NCBI GenBank assembly: GCA_963971405.1
Contig: OZ020485.1
Coordinates: forward strand, 13,702,001 to 13,766,000
Source: Psococerastis gibbosa
Lineage: Eukaryota > Arthropoda > Insecta > Psocodea > Psocidae
Direction: 5' to 3'
Length of the DNA: 64,000 nucleotides
A program made the translations under genes and the position numbers. How positions within the stretch are numbered: the stretch's first letter is position 1; each line of letters begins with the position of its first letter. Of this stretch, positions 38,117 through 49,700 are shown in pieces. A model generated the notes under the pieces. The model saw only the letters and a program-made list of their open reading frames with translations, was not told where the DNA came from and did no database searches.

Positions 38117-38195
<79 letters not shown>
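35380..38195 (+). mobile_element. 5'-truncated CR1/L2-like LINE with (ATT)n tail
   Basis: Begins immediately after an (ATT)n run that ends an older LINE fragment. Carries the RT ORF, a ~170-base 3' UTR with two stem-loops (38005-38035 and 38083-38106), a short A run and an (ATT)~26 tail at 38118-38195. The intact 2.5-kb ORF suggests a young copy. Confidence 0.9.
35381..37945 (+). CDS. LINE ORF2, partial: endonuclease remnant plus reverse transcriptase
   Basis: 855 uninterrupted codons. The 5' end lies inside the apurinic-type endonuclease domain (IIIGDINLDL; SDHYPIV near the end of that domain). The RT follows: RPISILNTVEKVLEKEV, LFIDYSKAFDVL, GVPQGSKIGPILYL, FMFADDTAIV (catalytic FADD in place of the usual YADD), LTINCAKTKIVHI, and KYLGVWID thumb. 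A Cys/His cluster (HKHECLHNDESSTRCECSD) precedes the thumb. The C-terminus is basic (KIGKAKQVIKKWLLETQ). Domain order and the 3' hairpin fit the CR1/L2 group of non-LTR elements. The RT core looks complete; the N-terminal endonuclease is missing. Confidence 0.92.
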   Translation, partial: KVVLKLHMGKNTFVNVLAIYRLHKPPKAFIAELTDLVENKLNGKTIIIGDINLDLIKNSTTKAEYLNVLISNGFIQCINLVTREEFLEGVLKQSCIDHCFTRNMKIVDSIVIYTKISDHYPIVIDLQLKERIKICNVQKKVRRYNENEINLRIKNEKWEISNLNVIDPSGKYNRLKESFAQIYQEPDRLERISKSRPESTWVTRKIKVEMLKRDKLFVKWKKQRNNWENKLLYNKQRNYTNKLINSAKAKSIYMELKGARNDIKKTWNIINKITGRKSNTSIDETVERYFKTNNQDYSDTAELFLKTFISEIKNTVVHCNRQLTKINEIKKSETVLKWKKTTPETINNIICEMNNGKSPGTDKIRVKDLKKNVKLNHIIAEVVNDSLAKGEIPNEFKWSIVRPIYKGKKHDDPKNYRPISILNTVEKVLEKEVHRQLTDYLYENKLLSEHQYGFQKNKSAELCLSEFCDYINGQLHINNHVLVLFIDYSKAFDVLSKEVVLAQLKSLGVEDIEMEWFENYLMGRQVVVKVCDSTSNPGDWATGVPQGSKIGPILYLVATNKVLQTLRKGKGFMFADDTAIVVACKEINKANSILQKVIKDIQKISHDIGLTINCAKTKIVHIRNRGPKQRKSKFTFHKHECLHNDESSTRCECSDFIDIVEEHKYLGVWIDGNFNWQTQIDSVCKKLRSASGVLHKLKYGVPLKARKMVYHALVESVISYGITSWGRDNNTYIQKIQKIQDRIITNMYSEKFNKKYNDTFSKYQHAELLTCNKILKFKIIKQNYFDDKCKAADKSRYTRQQQRLQIPITYNKYGDRENNVLIKKLFNEIPQAIKNEEKIGKAKQVIKKWLLETQ

Positions 38196-38197
<2 letters not shown>

Positions 38198-38212
38198 TTA
38201 AATTTTATTAAA

Positions 38213-38960
38213 TTATGGAATACAAACTTGGGGGAGAGATAACAACAGCTATTTCACAAAAATACAAAAAATGCAAAATAAAATAGTAAAAAACATGCTA
38301 TCTAATAAATTAAACAAAAAATTTTAAAATATAGACGAAAAATACAGATTTCTAGATATACTACCAATAGGAAAACTGTACAAATATCTTATAATAAAGA
38401 ATAACTATTTTATGTATTTAAGCAAAATTGTTGGAAACACACAGAATAAGAGGCAACTGAGAAACGTAGACACATTGAGACAAAATATTCCTATAACACA
38501 TAATAAGTACGGCAGACGCCTCAATGAAACAGTTTTACCAGAGATATTTAACAAATTGCCACTTAAACTAAAAGAATTGAACAAAATAGGGAAAATAAAA
38601 AAAGAATTAAAAAAATACTTAATTTTAAATACAGACTATTAGCCATTTCATTATACATATAATTTTACATCAATATATAATAATATATAATAGTATAAAT
38701 AATAAATATATATAAATACATCCTTCAGAGTTCAGAAGGATCTCACTCATTGCAGAAAGCTAGAGTGAGTACTATATAATGGTTTATTATTATTAATTAT
38801 TATTAATTATATTTATATCTTGCAGAGCCACTGCACTATGATCGCTCGATAAGCGGAAGCTTGAGCGTGATAATGCTGATTAATAACAAATTGTTGTTCT
38901 CAATATATGCACCTTGTCCGGGGTTACCGGTCAAGGAAAAAAGTGAAAAGTGAAGTGAAT
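38213..38960 (+). mobile_element. 3' fragment of a related LINE subfamily
   Basis: YGIQTWGRDNNSYFTKIQKM matches YGITSWGRDNNTYIQKIQKI of the element at 35380. After one stop, the frame 38412-38642 gives PITHNKYGRRLNETVLPEIF and KIGKIKKELKKYL, matching PITYNKYGDRENN and KIGKAKQVIKKWL. Its 3' UTR has the same two-hairpin layout (38843-38867 and 38912-38936) with different stem bases. Confidence 0.85.
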
Positions 38961-39170
38961 ACACTTGTAATAATGTAGTTCGTACTCCCTATAATAACTG
39001 TTTGTAGTATTTTGGCGAATCCTTCCACAAGCCTCCCTTATGGGGCTTACATGCAGTATTCCGGTAAAAACTATTATTTTATTTAATGTTGTATTGTATT
39101 CTTTCTATTAAATGCTCCCAGTGCTGGGGGTACCGGCTGGGAAAAATTTTTTATTATTATTATTATTATA
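38961..39170 (+). mobile_element. LINE 3' UTR fragment with (TTA)n tail
   Basis: Ends with stem-loop CCCAGTGCTGG/CCGGCTGGG (39117-39141), an A run, and (TTA)n. No coding sequence remains. Confidence 0.6.
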
Positions 39171-39171
39171 A

Positions 39172-39712
39172 ACACAAGTAAACCCGGAAATACCATCCAT
39201 AATATGTAAAACGGATTTTAAAACTTATGAAAAAGATTTACAATATATGTATAACTTGAACAATTACAATAAATTTGATTTTTTCGGTTAATTATCAACG
39301 TGCAATAAAAATCTTAAAATTAAAAAATATAAAATGTAATTATTTTGATAATAAATATAAATCAGCTAGATATACGATATACAGATACCAATTGCATAGC
39401 CTACAATAAATATGGGGACTGAGAATAAAGTGCTAAGACCAAAATTTGTTTAACGAAATCCCTAAATCTAACTTTATATATTATAAAAAAGGAAAAAAAA
39501 TTGGAGAAGCAAAACAAACAATATAAAAAATGGTTGAACGTTAGAAACTCAATAGGCAAGACCTATTGAAAATACATAAAAAAAAGTTGCAACATTTAGT
39601 TAAGAAGACGCCACCCCCGACAAGCGGAAGCTTTGGGGTGGTCGTGATTTGTAATTTGCATATATTTTAATTTACTTCGCATTAAAAAAAATATATATTA
39701 TTATTATTATAA
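39172..39712 (+). mobile_element. Degenerate 3' fragment of the 35380-type LINE
   Basis: From ~39,290, nucleotide sequence follows the 3' end of the intact LINE with many indels (AACGTGCAATAAAAATCTTAA; AATAAATATGGGGACTGAGA). It then has the near-identical 3' UTR (CAATAGGCAAGACCTATTGA; the CCACCCC/GGGGTGG hairpin). It ends in (ATT)n. Confidence 0.8.
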
Positions 39713-39717
39713 AAAGA

Positions 39718-39978
39718 TGGCTGGTCAATGGGAGTTAATAATAATAAAAACTGACATTAAAATAACAAGTAAAATAAAAATAAAAATAAAAATAAAATAA
39801 ACATTATAAATAAATAAAAATAAATGATTAAGCCTTGTTTAGCAGCACTGTATGAGTCTTTTGTCACAAATAAGCGCTAGCTTGGGGATGCGGGATGGTA
39901 TTATTATGTATTGTGTTTTTGTAATATATGCTCCTTGTCCAGGAAGTACTGGACAAGGATAAGAAAGAAAGAAAGAAG

Positions 39979-40056
<78 letters not shown>
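39718..40056 (+). mobile_element. LINE 3' UTR fragment, first of a tandem pair, with long (ATT)n tail
   Basis: Starts GGCTGGTCAATGGGAG. Contains TAAGCGCTAGCTTGGGG and a perfect 10-bp stem-loop CCTTGTCCAG/CTGGACAAGG (39933-39958), then (AAAG)n and about 25 ATT units at 39978-40056. Confidence 0.75.
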
Positions 40057-40480
40057 GGTCAATGGGAGGTAATAATAAAAAAACTAACTATTAACATTAA
40101 AATAACAAGTAAAACTAAAATAAAAATAAAATAAAATAAACATTATAAATAAATAACAAAAATAATAATTGATTAAGCCTTGTTTTAACAGCACTATATG
40201 AGTCTTTTGTCCCAAATAAGCGCTAGCTTGGGGATGCGGGATGTTATTATTACGAGGTACTCGTATGCAACTTATAATAATGTTATGGTATTATTATATG
40301 TAAGTTATTGTATTTTGTAAATATATGCTATATATATATATATATATAATATAATATAATATATATATAAATATATATATATATATAAATATATGCCAGT
40401 ATCCCCTGGACAAGGAAAAGGAAGAAAGAAGAATGATTATCCAGGGGATACTGGGCAAGGAAAAGAAAGAAAGAAAGATT
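40057..40480 (+). mobile_element. LINE 3' UTR fragment, second of the tandem pair
   Basis: Starts at the same internal point as its neighbour (TTGGTCAATGGGAGG) and follows it at roughly 90 percent identity. It has a (TA)n expansion at 40329-40394. It ends in a doubled hairpin region (CCAGTATCCCCTGG with CCAGGGGATACTGG) and (AAAG)n. Confidence 0.7.
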
Positions 40481-40802
40481 ATTATATTTCATGAGGTACG
40501 GTATATTGCATTTTTACACTTTTATTGTTTTTCCCCCTCCGATCGTCTCTTAACACCGAGTTAACTGTGGGTTAGTTACTAAACAATAGCGGTATCACGG
40601 TGTCGGCATGAGAGTAGACGACTCTTGAAAATGATCTACTTTATATTGTGGTCAGTAACATATCCGGCTGCCGCATTTTTCCCTACCGGTGAAAGTGGGA
40701 TATACTCGGTCGGGTGGACCCAGGGCTGGCGGAAAATGTTTCCTTACAACTCAGGGGCCGGGGAGGGGGATCATATAGAGTGATCACATAACATACAATA
40801 TA

Positions 40803-41335
40803 CAGTAGTGTGTACGAGTGCCCCAACATACGAGTTATTTGAGATACGAGCTGTCGAGCGAGCGAAGCTTTGTTTTGAAGTACGAGCCACATTTGAGATA
40901 CGAGTGCCCCAACATACGAGTTATTTGAGATACGAGCTGTCGAGCGAGCGAAGTTTTGTTTTGAAATACGAGCCACATTAATTTTAGATACGAGGTACGG
41001 CCAGCTGCGACGCCACTGCACATGGCCCGCCCAGTTTATTGCGCCTGCGCCTCGTTCAATATTCATGTACTGTATTATGTATTAAGTGACCAAAATACAA
41101 AATATATGTATGAACACTTTTTAAACACAGCTTATTCTTTGCTTTACATTCTCTTTTATTATGTTTTTATAGAATATTTGTCGTTTATAAATACATTTTT
41201 TTATATTCAAAAACACGTACGGCAACAAAAACAATTAGGGGTATCATTCTTGGGGTGGGAACGGATTAATGACATTTCAATGGGGAAAATTGCTTTGAGA
41301 TACGTACAACATACCAGCATCACGAGGTATCACTG
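40803..41335. mobile_element. Tigger-like element with internal 86-bp tandem repeat
   Basis: Ends CAGTAGTGTGTACGAG and CACGAGGTATCACTG resemble the CAGTGRTACCTCG termini of Tigger-type elements. Sub-terminal AACGGATTAATGACATTTCA on the right agrees with that. Two copies of an 86-bp unit starting TACGAGTGCCCCAACATACG lie at 40813 and 40899. No transposase seen. Confidence 0.6.
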
Positions 41336-43563
41336 AACATTCAATACGGTATAGTGTCATTAAAATAAATTTTGTAATCAGCATCAAAATTGTGAAGAAG
41401 TGGGAAGGTCTAGGCTATTTTAGAGAAGGAAATGTAGGCCTACACTAGCCTACTTAACTTTATCCAAAGCTCACTTTTGGCATTTCAGCCATTCGGCGCC
41501 ACACCTGCCAGTAGAGGGATACCAGTGTTCTTCCAGAGTTATTTTCCGCTCTCAAAAAAGAAATATCAATCAAATCTAATACACTACCCCAAAGCAAACA
41601 TACCCCCCCCCCCTGGAAAAAACGACACTGGCTCAAACATGTAGTAAGCATCGGTAATATTAAATTTCATTTTAATATGGAGGAAGTTGTAGAGAAAATC
41701 AATGGAGCAGGGATATCGAATATAGGGAAACCAAATATTTCTGTTACGAGATTGAGCGAAATAAAAGGCAAAAGATTGGGGGGTTTGTTCCGATATTCCC
41801 AATACTAATGTTGAACCGCCATGTACAAAAAAGTGCCATTAGACTGCTAACAATGTCTGTCGATAAGAATACAATGGCCCACTAACCAAGCAACCTCCCT
41901 CCCACCCCCCCCCCTCCCCTCCAATAGATATATACTTCCCTCTCCCCTGTACTTCTGTATCCTAGTGACCTTTTTATAACCAACGCGACTTCATTATGCA
42001 GAAGCATGCCCTAATGCGAGTACCTACCTAATTTCAATTTTTTAATTTTACTTAATTTAATTTAATTACTTTGCCAAGGCCGCATTATGGAAAAAACAAC
42101 ATTCGAAAATTTATAAAAGGGGCGGAATACAAAGAGTATAGGCTACTTATGTAGTTGTTTCAGTAGGTCTGCGGTTCCCGAAGTGTGCACCGCGGTGGCG
42201 CCGCGCCGACATGTAAAAACAATAAATATCGTATTAAAACTGAACACAATAAAATTAGTTACCTACGTTTTTCAAAACATTTGACCACAAAAAATTCAGG
42301 TGAGGTGAGGGCGATTTTTGATTGGGGGAAAATGGGGGCAAAAAGGGGGGAATTTGTTGTAGTGCCATTATTTAACCCACTGCGATCAGATTTGGTGAAT
42401 TCATGCATATATTTTGATCTTTAACTAGTAACTAGATAGTTCTTATGGAAAAAATTTAATTGGGGGGGGGGGGGAAACTTGCTGTTTACAACACCATTTT
42501 TGAACTTACAGTGATCAAATTTTGTGAAAACAATGAAAACTTTATTCTTAACAGGTTGTCTTGGAATTTATTTTAATAGGGCTTAAAGGCGGTAAAAAAT
42601 TGTTCTGGAAATAATTTAGAATACCGGTAATAGCTAGATAGCCTACAAAATTCATTTTACCTTATACACATGGTATGGATTGAGTATTTAAAAAAAAAAT
42701 TGTGTTAAAAACAAAACAAAGCTTGACCAAAGCAATTCAATGATAAAAACCCCAAAGCTACATGATTGAGAACAAAGTGCTTACAATAAACTCAGTCAGC
42801 CGAAAAGACTGACCGAGAAGAACAGGTGATACCCGTTACACAAATATGACAGTGGATAACAAAGGGAGGTAAGTATATAGGCTAATATAATAATATATAT
42901 TATATTTACCACTATTTCTTATAATCCTGCTGAAAAAATAATAACATGCATAAGCAATGGCCTTTTTTGACACTGGAAAATTGGCCAGCCAATCGGAAGC
43001 GACAAACCTCAAACAATAATTTGGTTTTTACATCATTTCTCTATGGCTACATGCAGGCTACTACAGGCATATGAGATTTCCATACGATAGTGGTTCACAG
43101 GTTGCTAATTTTCAGATTCGAGATTTTATCATGGTTTACATTACTGCAAATTAAAAATATACCGGCGCCACCGCAATGGGTGCATTTTCTTTATGCATCT
43201 TTTGTTAACCTTTTTATTAGAATTAGTATTAATAGTAATCATTAATAAATAATAATTTAACATTTTACCGCCAAAAATAATTGCTAGAAGTTTTGAATAT
43301 ACAATGGAGGCCCTAAATGAAGGCCCCAAAGGAAGAAGTAAGATAATAGAGCGAAAATCGAATCGTTATTATCGAAAGACGAAATGTGAACTTTTGTTTT
43401 GCTTATTTGCTTGGCTGCAATCCCGACAAGAATAGGTTAGCGTTAGATTAAATTTTGAATATAATTTAATTTTTCTGTTACTATTCATTGTTAGAAATGT
43501 GTTACAATTTGGATTGTGTTACGTGGTTTTGGTAACTTTTTGTTCATTAAGATATTCACAAAA
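41336..43563. other. Upstream region of the CEP152-like gene; no gene seen
   Basis: GCGGTTCCCGAAGTGTGCAC at ~42,171 resembles a hAT terminus, and GGCGCCACCGC at ~43,164 could be part of its partner; this is weak. No TATA box or other promoter element could be assigned before 43,564. Confidence 0.35.
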
Positions 43564-43743
43564 ATGAATGCAGAAGGTCAAGGGGCGCCAAATACCGCAA
43601 TCAACAATGATGAGTTATATAAAGACAATCTTTTTTATTTGCCTGGATATGGTGAGCCAGGGCGTGAGAATGATTTCTGGCCCATGACCGGACCAGAAAC
43701 TGCAGAAGCTAACGCTAGATACCAAGAACATCTGTATAAAAAG
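43564..43743 (+). CDS. CEP152: CEP152-like exon 1 (residues 1-60)
   Basis: Starts MNAEGQGAPNT and ends HLYKK before donor AAG|gtttgt, phase 0. Contains a Tyr/Trp/Pro-rich stretch (FYLPGYGEPGRENDFWP) unlike the coiled coil that follows. It may be a short linear binding motif. The open frame runs upstream, but without another ATG. Confidence 0.7.
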
Positions 43744-46700
43744 GTTTGTTATTTGATATTTTCGTTATCAGGATATTATTGTGTCGGAAACCTACATGGT
43801 TATAACATAGACTACCGGTACCTTATAAGTTATAACGTTTGAAGCAGTCCCGGTGTTCACTGAGAAGATATATGTATCTGCCATCATATACAGTGCAGCA
43901 GAGGATCCAGATGAAAAATAATGAATATAAATTAAATATTGCAACTAATAAAAACAAAACCTATACAGCATTATTTATGAGGCCAATACGCAAAGTTGTC
44001 ATCAAGCGTAATCAGTCAAAAAAATAATAATTGCTTGTATTTAAATACTCATCTCACATCTCCGATGTGCCCTCTCTAATGAGATAACCTAAATTACTAC
44101 TCCTGCCAGAGATTTGCAAGCCCACTGGTAAATTATTAAAGAATTTTACACCTACGTAAAGGTCTTCATTTTCCAAAAGCTCCCTATTATGTGGATCATC
44201 AAATTTATTAACGGTGGCTATCGACTGTCTTATATGCCACGATTTAGGCCTACAATTGAAACCCACAATAACTTAATATTCTAGATGGAACGAGAAATGC
44301 CCCAGCGGTTAGCTAAAATCGTGGCTATGTATCCGTCGCAAGAAAGTGACACTGAAAGTAGCGAAGATGAAGAAACGCCGGTTGATAACGAACAAAATCG
44401 CGCAAGTAATTACTCTTTGTGTAATTCAAAACATTTAGCTTAAGTTCGGTAACACATATTATTAGCCACTCCGATTACTTAGTTTTGTCAAATATAATGG
44501 ATGTTTTTAGTTTGGCCCGCATTTGGTAACGATAATTCCCATTAAATTATTGCTGCAATTCTCTCTAGTTCCTTTTACGCAGCCAATCAACTTTTAGCTA
44601 TCTTCCTCATGGTAAATCAGGCAGATTTCAATTTTACTATTCTATTAAATGTCATTAACGTTCCATTGGAAGGCAGAAATAATAACATTTTTTTTTTTTT
44701 TCCCTTCGTGGGGCCTACTCGTTTGAGTTCCTATAAGCGTCGACCTAGAAGGTCTTTTGCTTCCACGTTTGCCATCTACGCCCATCTTATAACACCAGTC
44801 TTTTTGATAAATTCTAGTGTTTTTGTGATGGGATTAGATCGGATGGTTTCCTCTTCAGACCTAGGGTGGCCAAGAGCTTGGTATCGAGTTTGTCCCAGCG
44901 CTTCACATTCAAAGAGAATGTGTTCAGCTGTTTCTTCTTCAACTTCACACAGTCTGCATCTACTGTCGTTTTTCACGCCAACCCTATGCATGTGTTTGTT
45001 GAAGTGGCCGTGGCCCGTAAGCGTGCCAACCACCCTTCTAGCTTGCTTTCTACTTAAAGAGAGAAGCTGATCGGTGAGCTTCTTACTAGGACCCGGAATA
45101 ACCTTCTTAGCAAATCTGCTTTCCGGGACTTTCTTCCATTCCTCTGCAGTTTTTCTCTGCACCCATTTTTGTACAGAAGTACGGGCCTGGCAATAAGCCA
45201 TCCCGTACTTAGGTTCTGCACCAATGAATGGCGTTTCTGCACCTTTTCGAGCCAGCTCGTCGGCTCTTTCATTCCCATCAAAGTTCGAGTGCGCCGGGAC
45301 CCAAATCAGCGAGACTGAGTTTTCCCGACACACCTTTATTAGGAGGTTGGTGCAGTGCCACACCATTTTTGATGTGATCTTTATAGCCCCCACAGCCTTA
45401 ATCGCTGCCTGCGAGTCTGTAAAGATAATAATGGTTTTGCCCTTGCATTCCATTTCCATACACTCCTCTAGGCATTTTATAATGGCCCCTACCTCAGCCT
45501 GAAAGACTGTAGCATATTTGCCGAGGCTTAGGACTATGGATTTGTCTACAGTTTCCCCATAGACTCCTTCTCCAGCCCCATTTTCCATTTTCGACCCATC
45601 TGTATACCAGACTAGGTCATTGTCCCCTGTTTGATGTTCTTCAGCATTCCATTCTTCTCTAGCTGGAATTCTAGTGTTAAATGGTTTGCTGAATGAGAGC
45701 AGGGGTGTCATTCGGTCTGACGGCATTAAAAGCGTGTCTTCCGATATGCTTTTGGTAATATTGGAGTGGCCTGACCTTTTGCTTCTCCAGCAGCCTTCCA
45801 GCTCCAATCTATAGGCGCCCATCCTGGCCTGTGCTTCAATGAAGACTCCCAAGGTTGGCAGGTTCAATAGAGTATTCAGGACATCCCCTGGTGAAGTTGA
45901 CATTGCTCCTGTGATACAGAGGCAGGCCAGCCTCTGGAGCCCATTCAACTTGGTTGTCACTGTGACCTGTGTAGTCTTGGTCCACCAAACCACACTTCCG
46001 TAGGTAATCACCGGCCTAATGACCATTGTGTAAATCCACATAATAACATTTGGTATAATCCCTAAAAACGTTGAGAGTTAACGGAGAACTTTGCAATAAA
46101 GTATGCAACTTTGCAACATGGATGCCCTCCGCCTCGCCCTGATTGGCGAGACGGATCCCTATAATGGCGCCCATACTTAATTTTCGTGAATTGTAAAAAA
46201 ATTATATTCTGCAAGGAAAGTACCACAAAAGCTGTCAACTTGACTTTATAGGCCTACTATCATTTGGATGTAGATTATCAAATAAAGTTGTTGTTGTGTG
46301 TTAGGCTAGAGTGGAGTATTCACACTCAGTCGCCTGTTTCTTTCTTGGCATGTGTCAAAAATATTTTTTTTTAATTACAGCAACTTTAGTTGATAATTTA
46401 TACTCAAATGATGAGGCAAATAAAAGTTAAAAGCTATTGTCGTACCTTGTAATTCTAATTTTTTCAAGGAAACAACGCGTTAACCTGTATTTACTTTTCA
46501 AAAATGTAATTACGGTATATGCTCTTCTCTATACTAAATTTCTCAATTGAAAAAGAAACTGCACAATTTACAATGAAACCTAAAAATGGGCCAATCAATG
46601 GCCAGATACGAAATGCTTCTGTAAAGTTTTATACTGATGTGTTCAATTTTCTATTGGCTAATGCAGGTAATGGAAATCATCGGATATCAGACACACGGAG

Positions 46701-49700
46701 TCCGGATGAACTGGAAATGCTCATCGACGTGCGCACGCGGGAGGTCAAAAGACTGAAACACGACATCGACACCATCAAACATTCCATGCAGAAACAAATT
46801 GATCATCTAGAAACTCAACTAAAACAGGTGTGTATATTTTGAAGTCCACATATTATACCACTTAGTGTGGTGGTTGTCCGTTAGGTGTCTTGCTTGCCTT
46901 TGGGCATCGGAGAAAAGTGAACATACGCTCTTCTAGCTTTTTTTTTGTGATTTCTTTCGGCTGGTCCATGCCCGGACTCCGATGTGGCGATCTGTCGCTT
47001 AATAAATACCTTCACAGTGTATGTCAATAGTCAATATACAGGGTGGTCTTGAGTCAAGACTCTTGACATACTTTAAAGCTAGCTCAGCTAGTGGCGGGGG
47101 TGGTAGCAATTGGAAAAGTGAACTGGGGATTTGAGTAGCATGCCATTTTTAAGCGTTGAACTACGCTCCCTTTGCTTGAGTAAATTTCCGGGAAACTTCC
47201 ATTTTGCAACAAAATATGAGGGATTTTTTGGAAAAGTTGCATTGCTACAATATAAATTAAACATGTCAACAGCATCAAAAAATACTGGCAGACCGACTAC
47301 TAGGCAACCAAGTTCGTCATAAGAGGCCGCCAACATGCATGTTGACACAAGAATGAAATTTGAAAATAACGGGTGCCGCATCATCATTACGAATTCTGAG
47401 CAATATTATGATAACATAATCCAAAATATTTGGCGCCAGTATTACAAGGTCATCGAGCCTTTAACCAAATGACATGGGTTGAACAAAGATTAGGGCCCCA
47501 AGCCTTTCCCTCAGATGACCTCTCACCCCTCTCTAGTCACTAATAATTTGTCATTAATATATTTTTAGATCTCAAATGAAAAAGAAGCAGCTACCACTTC
47601 TTTGGATGAAACTCAAAAACTCTTGAGATCAACAATTGCTAAATCTGCCAAGCTAGATGGCGAGATAGCAGAATTAAAAAGACAAAACGAAGAATTAACA
47701 TGTGATCTCAGAGTTTCAAAACTAACCTGTGATGACTTGCAGAAAAATATTATTATACTGAGTAAAGGCTCTAGCGAGAAGGTGGAGTTAATACAATTGG
47801 AAAAAATCTATGTAGAAAGGGAGGAAAAATTGAAAAAGGAGTTATTGCAGAGTGAGATGGACTGCACAGGACTGAAAAATAAATATAAGAGTATGGAGAT
47901 GGAGAACTTGGAGTTGGAGAAGAGAGCGCGGAAGTTGAGTAAGAATAATGCCGAGTTGATGGAAGAAAAGGCTGAGGCGATAAGTCGTATGACTAAAGAA
48001 CTGGAAAACCTGAAAGAGCAGTTAGCCGGAGGCTCTATCATGGAATTGCAGCGTAAAATAGCCAAGTAAGAAACCAATTTAATCATCATTATCCTCAATA
48101 ATCAGCTCCATTTCCTGGGTACGATGGTGAGCCTCCTCCACTCCCTCCTGTTTTTCCGCTTTTGATTATTCAACACTTCCTCTGGTAGTAGTTCCACTCG
48201 CTTGAGATCTTGCTCAATCGATTTTCGGCCATCTGTTTCTCTTCCTTGGTCTTCCTCTTCGTCATGTTCCTTCTATTTTTACCTCCAGCCATTTCCTCAC
48301 ACACCTTCTTCGTCTTCTGGCTCCTAGCCCTTGATGGTCTTTGGCTTCCTCGACAACACTAATATCATCTCGTTTTTGTACAAGGCTCCACTATCTACGA
48401 ACTCCCCACTCGCGAAGCTCAGTTTTCAACTCATCCTTCCAGTGTTTTCGAAGACGTCCGACAGTCGTGTTCCAGTCAAGCTTCCTGCTTGCTTTGTACA
48501 TCTTTTTCGGCATGCGGTCGTCTGACATTCTGACGACGTGTCCCAGCCATCTTAAGCGCTGTGCTTTTATGAACCGGACTATGTCTTCTCCGTTGAGTAT
48601 TGCGTCTATTTTGGCGTTGTTTCTTATACGCCACTCTCCGTCTTCGCATGGGGGTCCATAGTCCATAGGTCCTCCTTATTATCTTTTTTTTCCATTACTC
48701 GCGGTTTGTTTGCGTCATTGACCCTCTGTTATCCATTCGCTTAACGTATCCAACCCATTGTCTTCTCCTTCTCGCTACCTTCTCCACTAATGGTTCTTCC
48801 ACCCCGAACTCTTCTCACATCACTTCATGTCCTCTAGTGGGCTTTTTCTACATAATAATTCACAAAATCAGTCGGTCACCCCCATTCGGGAGACTCGTGT
48901 CTGTACTTGGTTAAGTCATGTTTGAAATTAGAATAGAACCAGAGTATTTGAATGCGGATATATGCTGTTATAAGGAAGAAAAGGCTAACAGAAAGCCTTC
49001 TCACTCTCCTAATTACTATTATTACACGATCTTTTGTGTTTACAGAATGGAGACTAAAGAAGAAGAGCTACAATCACAATTACGGTCGCTGCAGAAGCGC
49101 TACGACGACCAGTTGGAGGAACTTCGGCTGGTGAGAGCAACTCCGCCATCGGAGCGTCTGCGTACTAACCAGGACGGAACGCTGACGCTTCACTCGGAAC
49201 TTCTCCGCGCTTGCGCGGATGTAAAAAGCCAGCGCGCCGAAATAGCCAAACTAGAGGCTGTGCTGCACGAGAAGGAGGCATTGGAGATCACCCATGGCAA
49301 TGAGTTGACGCTGACTAGACGATTACTGGTAAGTTGGGCAAATAGTAAAATTATTAGTAGTTTTTTAGCCCTTTGCGACCCGATCATGGCGATTGGTATT
49401 AACTTAACCCTGTGATTAAAACTAAACAAACAAATTTTGCATAGCACTTTCCATTGTAAAATTATCTTGTTTACATTTTTAATACCAGGGTATTATATTA
49501 ACCCCGGTATTATAATCGCCATGATCTGGCCGCTGGTGGCAAATCCAGAGCAACTAAGCCTCAAATATACCGTCATTTGTTAGTTTTAGGTGGAAGTATT
49601 GAAAAAAATTTATTTTATAGTTTTTGGTGTACTCCTTGCGAATTTCTATTTTGCCGTTCGTGTCGCCATCTCTTTGAAACCGCATTATTTTTCGCACTTT

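Noticed and set aside
39928-40134. Open frame coding a long poly-isoleucine stretch
   Set aside because: It is only the (ATT)n tail between two LINE fragments.
44866-45502. Plus-strand open frames opposite the RNase H LINE
   Set aside because: They are shadows of the minus-strand ORF, which carries the conserved motifs.
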